A stretch of DNA of 64,000 nt from Nocardia sp. NRRL S-836 (lineage in GTDB: Bacteria > Actinomycetota > Actinomycetes > Mycobacteriales > Pseudonocardiaceae), in the NCBI RefSeq assembly GCF_001279525.1, contig NZ_LGDY01000114.1:186001-250000 (forward strand). The letters run 5' to 3'. Of the stretch, positions 49,102 to 58,447 are shown piece after piece (positions within the stretch are counted from its first letter, which is position 1; the number at the start of each line of letters is the position of its first letter). A model generated the notes under the pieces. It saw only the letters and a program-made list of their open reading frames with translations, was not told the origin of the DNA and searched no databases. The position numbers and the translations under genes are program-made.

Positions 49102-51890
49102 TGGTGTTCCCTTTCTGCGATCACGGGGATGTTGCCGACGGCCGAGTCGTAGAGCGAGTCGCGGCCCATCTGCACACCCTTCTGGTACGTGGCGAACCGC
49201 TGCCGGAGCCGTTCCGCGGAACGGCCGCTCGCGGCGACGGTCGCCAGCTGGGGAACCGGTGACGACGGCTTGGGGGTGGAGCCCGGGATCAGGCGCGCCT
49301 TGGGGACGCGCTTGGGCAGGCCGTTCTCCGTCGTCTGCGCGGGCACGCTGGACTCCAACGCCCCCGCGGCACGCCAGCCCTCGTCGGCGGCGCCCCAGTC
49401 GGACGCGAAGTCGGCGACCGCGCGCGGCACCGCCGTTGGTGCCTCGGTCCTCGTGGGCTCCGCTGACCGCTGCCGCTTGGGCAGCCCGTTCACCGTGCCC
49501 GGTTCCCCGTCTTCCGAACTGGACGCGAGCTCCGGCTCCGCTGCCGGAACAACGTCCTGTGCCGGCCCGGCCTCGGGGGCGGCCGGGGTCTGGAACCACC
49601 GCGACAACGCGTCCGCGGAGATCTCCTCGTCGTCCTGCACCGCCGGGAAGATCTCGGTGGCGGGTTCGGACGGTCGTTCGATGGGCGGCTCGTAGGCGTA
49701 GCGCTCCTCGTCGGGGAGCTCCGCCGCCTCGATGCGCGCGGTGAACAGGCCGTCCGCCGACGTCTGCTCGATGCGGTGCCGGCCGCTGATCTCCTCCGGC
49801 GTCTCCGTCGCCGCGGGCGACGACACGACGACCGGGTACTCCGGCGTCCACTTCGGAACACCGGACAGGCCCTCGCCGCTGGTCTCGGCCGCGGAGGCCG
49901 GTGCGGCCACCGCGGTGGCCACCGGCAGCGGCAGCGCGGGCGGCGGGCCCTTGTGCAGCAACGAGACCGGCAGCACGACCTGGGCGGTGACGCCGCCCTC
50001 TATGTCGTCGTTGTTCGCCAGCGTCACGCGGATGTCGTGGCGCTTCGCGAGCTGGCCGACCACGTACAGGCCCATCTCGCGGGCCACGGAGACGTCGACC
50101 TCCGGCGGCTCGGCGAGCTTCGCGTTGAACTCGACGACGTCCTGCTCCTGCATGCCGACACCGCGGTCGTGGATGCGGATCGCGACCTCGCCCTTGCGGG
50201 TCTCTATCGTCCGCACCGTCACCTTGGTGGTGGGCTTGGAGAACGCCGTCGCGTTGTCGAGCAGCTCGGCCACGAGGTGCGCTAGGTCGTTGACCACGCG
50301 GCCCTGCACCATCAGCTCCGGCGTCGGCGCGATCTGGACGCGCGCGTACTTCTCGACCTCGGAGACCGCGGCGCCGAGCACCTCGGCGATCGCGACCGGG
50401 CGGGTGACGCGGCGGTTGACCGTCGTGCCGGAGAGCACGAGCAGGTTCTCGCTGTTGCGGCGCATCTGCGTCGCGAGGTGGTCGAGCTCGAACAGCGACG
50501 CCAGGTGGTCGGGGTCCTGCTCGTCCTGCTCGAGCCGGTCGATCACGCTGATCTGGCGCTCCACGAGCGCCTGCGAGCGCCGCGACAGGTTGATGAACAT
50601 GTCGTTGACGTTCGCGCGCAGGGCCACCTGCTCGACGGCGAGGCGGACGGCCTCGCGCTGCACCAGGTCGAACGCCCGCGCGACCTGACCGACCTCCTCG
50701 GTCGTGTTCAGCGGCACCGGGATGATCGCCTCCTCCGCGGCCCGTTCGGGGTCGCGGTGCGAGCGGATGCGGCGGATGGCCTCCGGCAGCTGGTTGCGGG
50801 CCACGTCGAGCGCGCTGCGGCGCAGCACTCGCAGTGGCCGCAGCATCGACTGCGCGACCATCGCCATCAGACCGAACGCGATCAGCAGCGAGATGGCGAC
50901 CAGGGCCGCGTCACGCCAGGCGTCCGACCGCGCCGTGTCGGCGAGGCGGGTGGTCGTCGCGTCGGCCTGGCCCTCCAGGTCGGCCGCGACCTCGCGAACC
51001 AGTTTCGCGGTGTCCTGGCCGATCTTGAGCACCTCGATGTCCGTGATGGACACCGGCTTGCGTTCGAAGTCCTGCGCCAGCGCCAGCCGCACGAGCCGGT
51101 TGCGACCGTCCACGGCCGCACCGGACACGACGTCCTGGAACCTCTGCCTGTTCGCCGGCGACGCCACGTCGTTGAACTCGGTGAACGCGGCGTCCAGACG
51201 GGACTGCGCTGCCCGCAGCTCGTCGGCGGCGCCGGGCGCGAAGTTCTTGCGCACCGCGGTGGACGTCAGGATCGAGTTCTGCTGGCCGAGCTGCTCCTGG
51301 GCGCTGTAGAGCGCCTGCGCCGCGGTGACCAGCGGAACGATCTCCGGCTCGCTCAGGCTCGACACCGCGGCGCGGTGGACCTGGCTGACCGACGCGATGA
51401 TCTGGTTGTACGCGCTGATGACGGCGATGTCCGGGTACCTCGTGCCCAGCACCGTCAAGCGCAAGCTCGCCAGTCCGTCGAGGGACTGCAACGACTTGGT
51501 GAACGCCTCCCGCAGGGACGCGCTCAAACCCGTGGACGTCGTGCCCGCATTCCGGTACTCGCCCAGCTCCGTGTCCGTGAGACCGGTCCGGGCGGCGTGC
51601 TCAGGGCACGAGTTCTGCCTGCCCGCGGCCACACACTGCACTGCCCAGTCGCGCTCGACCTGCAGCGCGTTCTCCACCTTCGCCGCCTGGTGGCTCACAG
51701 CGAGCTCGCGCTGGACGTTGCCGAAGAGTTCGACGTCGTCGAGCTGGGTGTTGAGCCGCAGGCCCGCGAGAGTCGCGGTGCTCAGGGCCGGAACCAACAA
51801 CACCACTGCGAGCTTGCTCCGCAACCGCCAGTTGCGTAGGCGGAACCGGTCGATGCCTCGCTGGTCCTCACGACCGCGCACCGTCAACAC
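49098..51890 (-). CDS. Conservon sensor-kinase-like membrane protein, CvnA type (nitrate/nitrite-sensor domain)
   Basis: A 930-aa protein. A first membrane helix near 24-44 is followed by a large helical extracellular NIT-type sensor with a cysteine pair ([16 protein letters not shown]), then a second helix near 335-358. HAMP-like and coiled regions follow, then a histidine-kinase-like ATPase with N-box [10 protein letters not shown] and G-box IHDRGVGM. The C terminus is long, acidic and Pro-rich, with repeated GLPKR stretches near its end. GTG 51890 is preceded by a G-rich site. It heads the operon cvnA-cvnB-cvnD. Confidence 0.92.
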   Translation of the reverse strand: MLTVRGREDQRGIDRFRLRNWRLRSKLAVVLLVPALSTATLAGLRLNTQLDDVELFGNVQRELAVSHQAAKVENALQVERDWAVQCVAAGRQNSCPEHAARTGLTDTELGEYRNAGTTSTGLSASLREAFTKSLQSLDGLASLRLTVLGTRYPDIAVISAYNQIIASVSQVHRAAVSSLSEPEIVPLVTAAQALYSAQEQLGQQNSILTSTAVRKNFAPGAADELRAAQSRLDAAFTEFNDVASPANRQRFQDVVSGAAVDGRNRLVRLALAQDFERKPVSITDIEVLKIGQDTAKLVREVAADLEGQADATTTRLADTARSDAWRDAALVAISLLIAFGLMAMVAQSMLRPLRVLRRSALDVARNQLPEAIRRIRSHRDPERAAEEAIIPVPLNTTEEVGQVARAFDLVQREAVRLAVEQVALRANVNDMFINLSRRSQALVERQISVIDRLEQDEQDPDHLASLFELDHLATQMRRNSENLLVLSGTTVNRRVTRPVAIAEVLGAAVSEVEKYARVQIAPTPELMVQGRVVNDLAHLVAELLDNATAFSKPTTKVTVRTIETRKGEVAIRIHDRGVGMQEQDVVEFNAKLAEPPEVDVSVAREMGLYVVGQLAKRHDIRVTLANNDDIEGGVTAQVVLPVSLLHKGPPPALPLPVATAVAAPASAAETSGEGLSGVPKWTPEYPVVVSSPAATETPEEISGRHRIEQTSADGLFTARIEAAELPDEERYAYEPPIERPSEPATEIFPAVQDDEEISADALSRWFQTPAAPEAGPAQDVVPAAEPELASSSEDGEPGTVNGLPKRQRSAEPTRTEAPTAVPRAVADFASDWGAADEGWRAAGALESSVPAQTTENGLPKRVPKARLIPGSTPKPSSPVPQLATVAASGRSAERLRQRFATYQKGVQMGRDSLYDSAVGNIPVIAEREHQ

Positions 51891-52054
51891 TCCCCGCCCC
51901 GTTTAATAGCTGCAAACCTGGTGGATCTTGGAGTAAAAAGCGCCGTTCTCATACCGCCGTTCGGACGACAAATCGGTGGTTCGAGAATCAACCACTTTGC
52001 ACAGGGCGGCTAAACGGCCCCTTGCCGATAATTCATACGGCGGAAACGACCGGC

Positions 52055-52093
52055 GCGAGGGGCTTTGATCACGGCGCGATCACAGCCCCTCGC
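52055..52093 (-). terminator. Hairpin after the ABC binding-protein gene
   Basis: GCGAGGGGCT (52055-52064) pairs with AGCCCCTCGC (52084-52093), and an inner GATC pair extends the stem. It begins 9 bp after the stop codon of the substrate-binding protein on the minus strand. Confidence 0.8.
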
Positions 52094-52101
52094 GCTGTTC
52101 G

Positions 52102-53118
52102 TCAACTACCGGAGGGCTGGATGAGCATCGGCTTGACGTCGAGCTCCTTGTCCAGCATGCCGTACCGCACCATCAGCTGGACGACGCGCTGCAGGCGGGT
52201 CGCGTCGAGCGTGGTCGGGAAGGCACCGAAGTGCACGAGACCTGCGGTTTCCTTGTCGACCTTGGCGTACTCGACGAGCAGCGGCTCGACCGTGGGACGG
52301 TCGGTGGCGTCGGCCTGGCCCTTGGCCATCGCGCGCTGGAACGCGGCAACGGTCTTGGGGTTGTTCTTGGCGAAGGCGCCGGTGGTCGCGTAACCGGCGA
52401 TCGGGATGTTGTCGGTCGGGCCGGATGCGGCGTCCAGCACCTTGATCTGACCGGCGGCGCGCTGGGCGCGGGTGATGAACGGCTCGACCATGAAGGCAGC
52501 GTCAACGGTCTTGTTCTGGACCGCCGCCTGCATGTCCGGGAACGGCATCTCCTTGAACTTGACCGAGTTCACGTCGACGTTCGCGGCCTCGAGCGTGGCC
52601 TTCGCGGTGAGCTCCGCGATGTTCTTGAACGTGTTGATCGCGATGGTCTTGCCGGCGAGGTCGGCAGGACTCTTGATGGCCGAGTCACCGGCCGCCAGGA
52701 TCAGGAACATGTCGGGCTTGGCCTGGTAGCCGTCGGAGATGAGCTTGATGCCGTCGACGGCCTTGGCGGCGTCCTTCGACTGCGCGGCGAAGAACGAGAC
52801 CCAGTTGCCGAACGTGAAGTCCAGGTCCTTGCTGACCAGGCCCGGGATGGCCGCCGCACCACCCTGGATGACCTTGAGGTCGACGTCGAGGCCCTCGGCC
52901 TTGAAGTAACCCTTCTTGATCGCCACGTGGACGGAGGCCACGTCGAGGATCGGCAGGACCCCCAGGGTGATCTTGGCCTTCTCGACCGGACCGCTGTTGT
53001 TCGCGTCAGCCGGGGGTGCCTGCTCTTTGCCGCCGAGCAGTCCACAGCTCGCCACGGTGGCGAGCAACGTGGCGAGGGCGATGCCACGGACGGCCATACG
53101 GCGGACTCTTCGAGTCAT
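52102..53118 (-). CDS. ABC transporter substrate-binding lipoprotein, NMT1/SsuA/TauA-like
   Basis: A 338-aa lipoprotein. The signal peptide ends in the lipobox TVASC (RGIALATLLATVASCGLLGG). The mature part has the NMT1/THI5-like fold (ITLGVLPILDVASVHVAIKK, GYFKAEGLDVDLKVIQGGAA, FTFGNWVSFFAAQSKD). ATG 53118 is chosen, with AGGAG 10 nt upstream. It is divergent from pobA and 3 kb from the permease/ATPase operon (56078-58366), the only partners visible. The family imports nitrate, sulfonates, taurine, pyrimidine precursors or aromatic acids. An aromatic acid fits the pobA neighbour (inference). Confidence 0.88.
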   Translation of the reverse strand: MTRRVRRMAVRGIALATLLATVASCGLLGGKEQAPPADANNSGPVEKAKITLGVLPILDVASVHVAIKKGYFKAEGLDVDLKVIQGGAAAIPGLVSKDLDFTFGNWVSFFAAQSKDAAKAVDGIKLISDGYQAKPDMFLILAAGDSAIKSPADLAGKTIAINTFKNIAELTAKATLEAANVDVNSVKFKEMPFPDMQAAVQNKTVDAAFMVEPFITRAQRAAGQIKVLDAASGPTDNIPIAGYATTGAFAKNNPKTVAAFQRAMAKGQADATDRPTVEPLLVEYAKVDKETAGLVHFGAFPTTLDATRLQRVVQLMVRYGMLDKELDVKPMLIQPSGS

Positions 53119-53297
53119 CGGGAGCACTCTCCTGTCGGAGCGGTGTCGTCGTTGCGGGGAGTTTTGTCGCGACGGTCAACCACTCAGAGTAATGATGCTG
53201 CTCCAAAAGACCCCAGTTGACCGACACGAGCAGGTTCCAGTCCACTACCTGCGGTGAGCATCTAAGCACAGCAGGTCTAGCGCTAGGAGAACCCCAG

Positions 53298-54467
53298 TTG
53301 AAGCGCGCTGTAGCCGTCGTCGGCGCCGGGCCGGCCGGTCTGACCTTGGCAAACTTGATCCAGCAGTCAGGTATCGACTGCGTGGTCCTGGAAAAAGCCA
53401 GTCGAACCCATGTGGAAACCCGGCCACGTGCCGGAGTCCTGGAGCACCGCTCCGTGACCATGCTGGAGTCACTCGGTCTTGCCGATCGTTTGCTGATGGA
53501 AGCAGATCGTCACGGAACGTGTGAATTCCGGGTCAACGGCCGGAGCTTCCAGGTCGCCTACTCCGACTTGTACGGCGGCCGGCACCACTACGTGTACCCC
53601 CAGCAGGAAGTGGTCAAAGACCTGATCGGGGCATTTCTGGCCGCCGGGGGTGACATCCGGTTCTCGGTCAGTGACGTCGAGTTGCGCGACCTGACCAGCT
53701 CTACCCCGTCCGTGGCCTGGACCAGCACAGACGGGGTACGTGAGGAAATTTCATGTGACTTCGTCGCCGGGTGCGACGGATTCCACGGCGTGTCCCGCCC
53801 GAGCATTCCCGCGGGAGTGCTGACGGAATTCACCCACCAGCACGGGATCGAGTGGCTCACGATTCTCGCGGAGGCACCTCCGTCGACTAAAGCCGTCATT
53901 TACGCGCTGCACGCCGACGGTTTCGCCGGACACATGTTGCGCAGCCCGTCGGTGTCCCGCTTCTACCTCCAGGTGCCGGTCGGCACAAAAGCCGAGGATT
54001 GGTCCGACGAACAGGTCTGGGAGGCGTTGCACAAACGCTTCGCGCTGCACGACTCCCCGTGGGAGCTGACCGAGGGGAAGATCGTCGAAAAGCGCGTGCT
54101 CGACATGCGCAGCCACGTGGTCGAGCCCATGTCGTACGGACGGCTGTTCCTGCTGGGTGACGCAGCCCACATCATCACCCCGATGGGCGCCAAAGGCATG
54201 AACCTGGCCATGAACGACGCCGCGACCTTCGGACGTGCACTGATCGACTTCTACGCCACCGGTTCGGAGACGGGGCTGAAGACGTACTCCGACGACTGTC
54301 TCAAAAGGGTGTGGCGGGCCCAGGAGTTCTCGCAGTGGATGGTCAACATGATCCACACCGACGTGAGCTCCCCGTTCTTCGGACGGTTGGCCCAGGCGCG
54401 GCTGGAGCACCTGGCCGAGTCGCCTGCCTACCGGGCGACGTTCGCAGAGAACTACGTGGGGCCCTAA
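53298..54467 (+). CDS. pobA: 4-hydroxybenzoate 3-monooxygenase
   Basis: A 389-aa FAD monooxygenase of the length of PobA (about 390). Motifs: FAD GAGPAGLTLANLI, RAGVLEHRSVTML, GCDGFHGVSRPSIPA, a SRFYLQVP stretch matching the substrate-site Ser/Arg/Tyr of PobA, GDAAHIITPMGAKGMNLA, and the C-terminal ENYVGP. It hydroxylates 4-hydroxybenzoate to protocatechuate with NADPH and O2. The start is TTG 53298 behind AGGAG; no ATG or GTG fits. No protocatechuate ring-cleavage genes are in the window, so the product must be used elsewhere. It is divergent from an importer binding protein. Confidence 0.9.
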   Translation: MKRAVAVVGAGPAGLTLANLIQQSGIDCVVLEKASRTHVETRPRAGVLEHRSVTMLESLGLADRLLMEADRHGTCEFRVNGRSFQVAYSDLYGGRHHYVYPQQEVVKDLIGAFLAAGGDIRFSVSDVELRDLTSSTPSVAWTSTDGVREEISCDFVAGCDGFHGVSRPSIPAGVLTEFTHQHGIEWLTILAEAPPSTKAVIYALHADGFAGHMLRSPSVSRFYLQVPVGTKAEDWSDEQVWEALHKRFALHDSPWELTEGKIVEKRVLDMRSHVVEPMSYGRLFLLGDAAHIITPMGAKGMNLAMNDAATFGRALIDFYATGSETGLKTYSDDCLKRVWRAQEFSQWMVNMIHTDVSSPFFGRLAQARLEHLAESPAYRATFAENYVGP

Positions 54468-54499
54468 CGGGTGAAATCCCCGCACCCCTAACGAGTGAA
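54462..54499. repeat. Two direct 14-bp repeats between pobA and the IniB-like gene
   Basis: CCCTAACGGGTGAA (54462-54475) and CCCTAACGAGTGAA (54486-54499) differ by one base and are 24 bp apart start to start. The first contains the pobA stop codon. They precede the IniB-like gene by about 125 bp and may be binding sites of its activator or part of its promoter. Confidence 0.7.
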
Positions 54500-54552
54500 G
54501 CTGATCCCCTAGGGACCTCGTTTCGTCACAATCTGGGGCCAACTCCCGATGC

Positions 54553-54596
54553 CGGGGGATGTCGCTGATCCATACGGTTCAACCCGACATCCCCCG
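54553..54596 (+). promoter_or_regulatory. Leader hairpin of the IniB-like gene
   Basis: Perfect 12-bp arms CGGGGGATGTCG (54553-54564) and CGACATCCCCCG (54585-54596) with a 20-nt loop. The stem ends 26 bp before the ATG at 54623, just ahead of AGGAG. It could be a terminator for pobA, an attenuator for the next gene, or an operator. Confidence 0.6.
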
Positions 54597-54622
54597 AACA
54601 TCACACAGGAGCCTCGTTTCCG

Positions 54623-55348
54623 ATGAGCACCCAGACCCTGCACGACTTCACCCTCAACCTGCTGAGCGACCTGGACGCCCGCGAGGCGTTCCAGCTGGAC
54701 CCGCAGGGCGTGCTCGAGGCCGCCGGTCTGGGCGACATCACCCCCGGCGAGATCCAGGAGATCCTGCCGCTGGTCCTCGACACCGCGTCCGTCGCGAAGG
54801 TCGACGCGCTCGACGACGTGCTCGCGCACACCGGTGACATCACCGCCGCCGACCAGCTCAAGTTCGTGACCGGCAACCTCGGTGGCATCACCTCGATCAC
54901 CGACGTCGCCTCCGCGCCGACCGCGGTCACCGCGCTGGTCAGCGACTTCGGCAACGTGGGCGACGTGGCCAACACCCTCGACGTGGTCTCCACCGTCACG
55001 GACGTGGCCCAGGACAACTCCGTCCTCACCTCGGTGACCGACGTCGCCGGCGTGCAGGACGTCGTGAACACGGACGTGCTGGTCAAGGACCTCGACACCG
55101 ACGTGCTCGTGAAGGACGTCGTGGACACCGACGTGCTCGTCAAGGACACCGACGTGCTGGTCAAGGACGTCGCGAACCTCGACGCCACGCACGTCGTGGA
55201 CGTGACCGACAACGTCGTGCAGGACGTGGCGCAGGTCGGCGACATCCACCACTCCGTCGGCCAGGTCGTGGGCGACCTCAACGTCGGTGACCTGGACCTG
55301 CTCGACGGCGGTGTCGGCAACGGCAACGACCTGAACATCCACTTCTGA
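54623..55348 (+). CDS. IniB N-terminal-domain protein with TDVLVKD repeats
   Basis: A 241-aa, very acidic protein. Residues about 1-50 match the IniB N-terminal domain (TLHDFTLNLLSDLDAREAFQ, LDPQGVLEAAGLGDITPGEI). From about residue 90 it is low-complexity Val/Asp/Thr sequence. Four copies of TDVLVKD lie near nt 55070-55170, with further VxDV turns around them, suggesting a beta-solenoid or extended fibre. It has no signal peptide and no Cys. In mycobacteria IniB belongs to an antibiotic-induced envelope-stress operon; no IniA/IniC dynamin genes are beside it here. ATG 54623 has AGGAG about 11 nt upstream. Confidence 0.75.
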   Translation: MSTQTLHDFTLNLLSDLDAREAFQLDPQGVLEAAGLGDITPGEIQEILPLVLDTASVAKVDALDDVLAHTGDITAADQLKFVTGNLGGITSITDVASAPTAVTALVSDFGNVGDVANTLDVVSTVTDVAQDNSVLTSVTDVAGVQDVVNTDVLVKDLDTDVLVKDVVDTDVLVKDTDVLVKDVANLDATHVVDVTDNVVQDVAQVGDIHHSVGQVVGDLNVGDLDLLDGGVGNGNDLNIHF

Positions 55349-55650
55349 GCCGTCGGGTAGTCACACCGGCGGTGCACGGGGTGGGACGACGGCGGGCGCC
55401 TGCTGCTCTGCCCCCGAGCGCGGCGCCTGCTTCGTCCCCTGAAGCCCGGGAACACCCTCCCGCGGTACTCGCACCGGACCGGCCGCACAGCGGCTGGCGG
55501 GCCGCACAGCGGCTTGTCCGGGGTGAGACGCGGACGAGCTCCGGACCGCGGCGGTCCGGAGCTCGTCCGTCTGCGTCGACGACCGCGGTCTTCGACCGGG
55601 TTCGCGGCGGCTTGATCTTTTTCCCAGGTTTTCCCAGTCGGGCTCTGCAC
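55349..55650. other. Intergenic region with direct repeat and strong hairpin
   Basis: This 302-bp gap holds two direct copies of GGCCGCACAGCGGCT (55481-55495 and 55500-55514) and, at 55531-55569, a perfect 17-bp stem CGGACGAGCTCCGGACC / GGTCCGGAGCTCGTCCG with a 5-nt loop. The hairpin lies between convergent genes and is probably a bidirectional terminator. No coding sequence is supported. Confidence 0.75.
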
Positions 55651-56064
55651 TCACGCCCGGTGGTACAAAGTGTCCAGTCCGCGTTCCATCGCTTGGCGGA
55701 CAACGCGGAGGTCCACTCGGGACCCGTGCTCACCACCGGTGTCCACCAGGCGCCACACGTCGGCCGGTTCCACTCCGGCCGGCAGGTCCAGGTACCACGA
55801 GAACCCGGCCGGACGCGGTGGGGCGCCCGCCTCGACGAGGTAGGAGTTCACGAAGGCGTCGGCGATCTCCTGGTCGGGGTGCACCGGAGCCGGGGTGCGC
55901 ACGACCCGGCGCGGGCCGGCGACCCACGCCAGCAGGAGCTGATATCCGTTGTCGGGCAACGGGAGCAGCCTTCTGCCCTGCAACGCCACCACGCGGTCCG
56001 GTGGCGCGGAGGAGATCTCTTCCGGCTCCGCGTCGACGATGAGGAACAGGTTCCAGTCGCTCAC
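55651..56064 (-). CDS. Hypothetical protein downstream of the ABC operon
   Basis: A 137-aa cytosolic protein from GTG 56064. It starts SDWNLFLIVDAEPEEISSAP and contains VVALQGRRLLPLPDNGYQLL and AGFSWYLDLPAGVEPADVWR. It looks like a compact alpha/beta domain and matches no family I recognise. It follows the ABC ATPase by 13 bp on the same strand, so it may be the fourth gene of that operon. No signal peptide or membrane span is present. Confidence 0.55.
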   Translation of the reverse strand: MSDWNLFLIVDAEPEEISSAPPDRVVALQGRRLLPLPDNGYQLLLAWVAGPRRVVRTPAPVHPDQEIADAFVNSYLVEAGAPPRPAGFSWYLDLPAGVEPADVWRLVDTGGEHGSRVDLRVVRQAMERGLDTLYHRA

Positions 56065-56077
56065 GCGGCGAAGTGTG

Positions 56078-56875
56078 TCAGGAGCTGACGGTCTCGCTCA
56101 GCGACTCCCGCTCGGCGGCGGCCCACTTGTCCACGTCCAGCGCGGGCTTGCCGACGTTGAGCAGCCGCGCGACGCGCGAACGCAGCGCCACGAAGGCCTC
56201 GTCGGTCCGCGTCGTCACCTGGTCGCGCTCGGCGGGCAAGGGAACCTCCAGGTCGGCCACGAGGCGTGCGGGAGAGCCGGAGAGGACCAGGATGCGGTCA
56301 CCCAGGTACACCGACTCGTCGATGTCGTGCGTGACGACCAGAACGGTCGTGTCGTGCTCACGCCGGACGCGCAGCAGCAGGTCCTCCAGCTCGAACCGGG
56401 TCTGCGCGTCCACGGAGGCGAACGGTTCGTCCATCAGCAACAGTGACGGCCGGTACGCCAGCGCCCGTGCGATCGCCACCCGCTGCTGCATGCCGCCGGA
56501 GAGCTGCCACGGCCGCTTCTTCGCGGCCTTGCCCAGCCCGACCCACTCCAGTGCCTCCGCCGCACGCGTCCTGCGCTCGGCGCGCGGCAGCGTCCGCAGC
56601 GGGAACTCGACGTTGCCCTGCACGGTCAGCCACGGGAACAGCGACCGCGAGTAGTCCTGGAACACGACCGCGAGGTGCGAGCCCTTCAGGGACACGTCAC
56701 CGCGCGACGGTGCGATGAGACCGGAGATGGTGCGCAGCAAGGTCGACTTGCCACAGCCGGAAGGTCCGACCACGCACACCAGCTCACCGGCTCGCACGGT
56801 GAACGAGAGGCCGCCGATGGCCTCGTAGTCGCCGTAGGTGTGGCCTAGGTCAGCCACCTCAAGCATGTTGCTCAT
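56078..56875 (-). CDS. ABC transporter ATP-binding protein, SsuB/TauB type
   Basis: A 265-aa ATPase: Walker A GPSGCGKSTLL, Q-loop VVFQDYSRSLFPWL, signature LSGGMQQRVAIARALA, Walker B LLLMDEPFASVDA and switch VVTHDIDESVYLGD. It powers the importer with the two permeases just upstream. Its ATG at 56875 lies 17 bp inside the preceding permease gene, so the two are translationally coupled. Confidence 0.93.
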   Translation of the reverse strand: MSNMLEVADLGHTYGDYEAIGGLSFTVRAGELVCVVGPSGCGKSTLLRTISGLIAPSRGDVSLKGSHLAVVFQDYSRSLFPWLTVQGNVEFPLRTLPRAERRTRAAEALEWVGLGKAAKKRPWQLSGGMQQRVAIARALAYRPSLLLMDEPFASVDAQTRFELEDLLLRVRREHDTTVLVVTHDIDESVYLGDRILVLSGSPARLVADLEVPLPAERDQVTTRTDEAFVALRSRVARLLNVGKPALDVDKWAAAERESLSETVSS

Positions 56876-57626
56876 CCCGACTCCTCGGTTGCCACGCCAA
56901 CGCCCTGCGTTCCACCGCGAGCAACGCGGTGTTGAGTCCGTAGCCGAGCACGCCCAGCAGGACGATGCCGGCCCACATGCGCGTGTAGTCGAACTCGCGC
57001 TGTGCCTGCATGAGTTGCGATCCGATGCCGTTGTCGGTGCCCACCAGCTCGGAGATCACCATCAGCACCAGCGAAAGGGAGAGCGAGACCCGCAGGCCCG
57101 CGAAGATCTTCGGAGAGGCCGCGGGCAGCACGACGCCCAGCACCCACTGCCAGCGCGGAATCCGGAAGACCGCCGAAGTGTCCACTTTGGTCACGTCGAC
57201 CGACCGCGCGCCGTCCACGCTGTTGAGCAGCACCGGCCAGACCACGCCGAACACGATCGTCGCCAGCTGCATCGACGTGCCCGCCTTGAACAGCAGCAGG
57301 AACACCGGCACCAGCGCGGGCGGCGGGATCGAGCGCAGGAACACCAGCAGCGGCCCCGCGTACTCCATCGCCCGGTCGGACCGGCCGAGCAGCAGTCCCA
57401 GCGACACGCCGATCACGCTGGCGATCGCCCAGCCCGACAGCAGCCGCACCACCGACGGCACGACGTGCCCGGTGAAGTTCTCCGGTTCGAGCACCCACCA
57501 CTCGTAGGCGGCGACCAGGATCTGCGAGGGCGGCGGGAAGAACGGGTCGTCGGCCAGCCAGCCCAGCAGCTGCCACACGGCGACAAGACCGGCGAACACG
57601 GTCCACCGCTGCAAAAATCGGTTCAC
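56859..57626 (-). CDS. ABC transporter permease, SsuC/TauC type (second)
   Basis: A 255-aa membrane protein with about six helices and the EAA loop FRIPRWQWVLGVVLPAASPK. The N-terminal FFPPPSQILVAAYEWW is typical of the nitrate/sulfonate/taurine group. GTG 57626 overlaps the first permease stop by 4 bp; an upstream GTG at 57638 is less likely. It pairs with the next gene as a heterodimeric permease. Confidence 0.9.
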   Translation of the reverse strand: MNRFLQRWTVFAGLVAVWQLLGWLADDPFFPPPSQILVAAYEWWVLEPENFTGHVVPSVVRLLSGWAIASVIGVSLGLLLGRSDRAMEYAGPLLVFLRSIPPPALVPVFLLLFKAGTSMQLATIVFGVVWPVLLNSVDGARSVDVTKVDTSAVFRIPRWQWVLGVVLPAASPKIFAGLRVSLSLSLVLMVISELVGTDNGIGSQLMQAQREFDYTRMWAGIVLLGVLGYGLNTALLAVERRALAWQPRSRDEQHA

Positions 57627-58366
57627 CAGGCCACCCACCGGCGCCGCACGCGCTCAAGACCGTTGTTGAGCAGGACACCGATCACGCCCGCCACGACCGT
57701 GCCGACCAGCACCTGGTCCATCCGGCCCGGCCCGCTGCGGGCTTCCATGATGAAGTAGCCGAGGCCGACCTCGCCGCCCGCCATGAGCTCCACGCTCACC
57801 ATCACGACCAGCGCCGTCGTGGCCGCGAGCCGGATTCCGGTGAGGACGAACGGCAGCGCGCTCGGCAGCGCCACGCGGAACAGCACACCGACCCGGCCGG
57901 TGCCGAAGACCCGCGCCGTCTCGACCTGGAGCGGGTCCAGCTCGTCGAGCGCGTAGATGGTGTTGAACAGGATCGGCCACAGTGCCGCGTAGACCGCGAG
58001 CGTGATCTTCGTTTCCGGGCCGAAGCCCAGGATGACCAGCGCGAGCGGAATCAGTGCCACGGAAGGGATCGGGCGCAGGAACTCGATGACGGCGCGGGTC
58101 GCGTGCCGCACGGCGGGAATGCTGCCGAGCACGAGTCCACTCGGCACCGCGATGGCGATCGCCAGCACGACGGCGATCAGCAACGCCAGCACCGTCGCGA
58201 CGACGTGGCCGAGGAACACCGGGTCGATCAGCTGCGCGATGAGTTCACCGAACACGACGGACGGTGGCGGTAGCGCTTCGGCCGGGATGAGGGGGGAACG
58301 TCCTAACAGCTCCCAGAGCGCGAGGAACCCGGCGATGCCCAGGAGTCCCCTTGTGAACGCACGCAC
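57623..58366 (-). CDS. ABC transporter permease, SsuC/TauC type (first)
   Basis: A 247-aa membrane protein. It has LPPPSVVFGELIAQLI at the N terminus, PIPSVALIPLALVILGFGPE in the membrane core, and the EAA-loop stretch ARVFGTGRVGVLFRVALPSA. GTG 58366 lies 6 bp after the -10 of a good promoter, so the operon mRNA is leaderless. It is the first gene of permease-permease-ATPase (and perhaps the hypothetical gene after it). No binding-protein gene is in the operon; the one at 52102-53118 is the obvious partner. Confidence 0.9.
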   Translation of the reverse strand: MRAFTRGLLGIAGFLALWELLGRSPLIPAEALPPPSVVFGELIAQLIDPVFLGHVVATVLALLIAVVLAIAIAVPSGLVLGSIPAVRHATRAVIEFLRPIPSVALIPLALVILGFGPETKITLAVYAALWPILFNTIYALDELDPLQVETARVFGTGRVGVLFRVALPSALPFVLTGIRLAATTALVVMVSVELMAGGEVGLGYFIMEARSGPGRMDQVLVGTVVAGVIGVLLNNGLERVRRRWVAW

Positions 58367-58372
58367 TCGGTC

Positions 58373-58401
58373 ACCCTAGAGAGTGGATCACCCAATCACA
58401 A
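58373..58401 (-). promoter_or_regulatory. Promoter of the ABC permease operon
   Basis: On the minus strand TTGTGA (58401-58396), a 17-bp spacer and TAGGGT (58378-58373). The first codon lies 6 bp downstream, consistent with a leaderless transcript. Confidence 0.55.
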
Positions 58402-58447
58402 TGCGTACCGGCTCAACTCCGGGTTGTTTCCCGCACACGGGCGGCAG

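Noticed and set aside
54553..54596. Riboswitch in front of the IniB-like gene
   Set aside because: Only one long-loop hairpin is present. None of the conserved loop sequences of known riboswitch classes were recognised.
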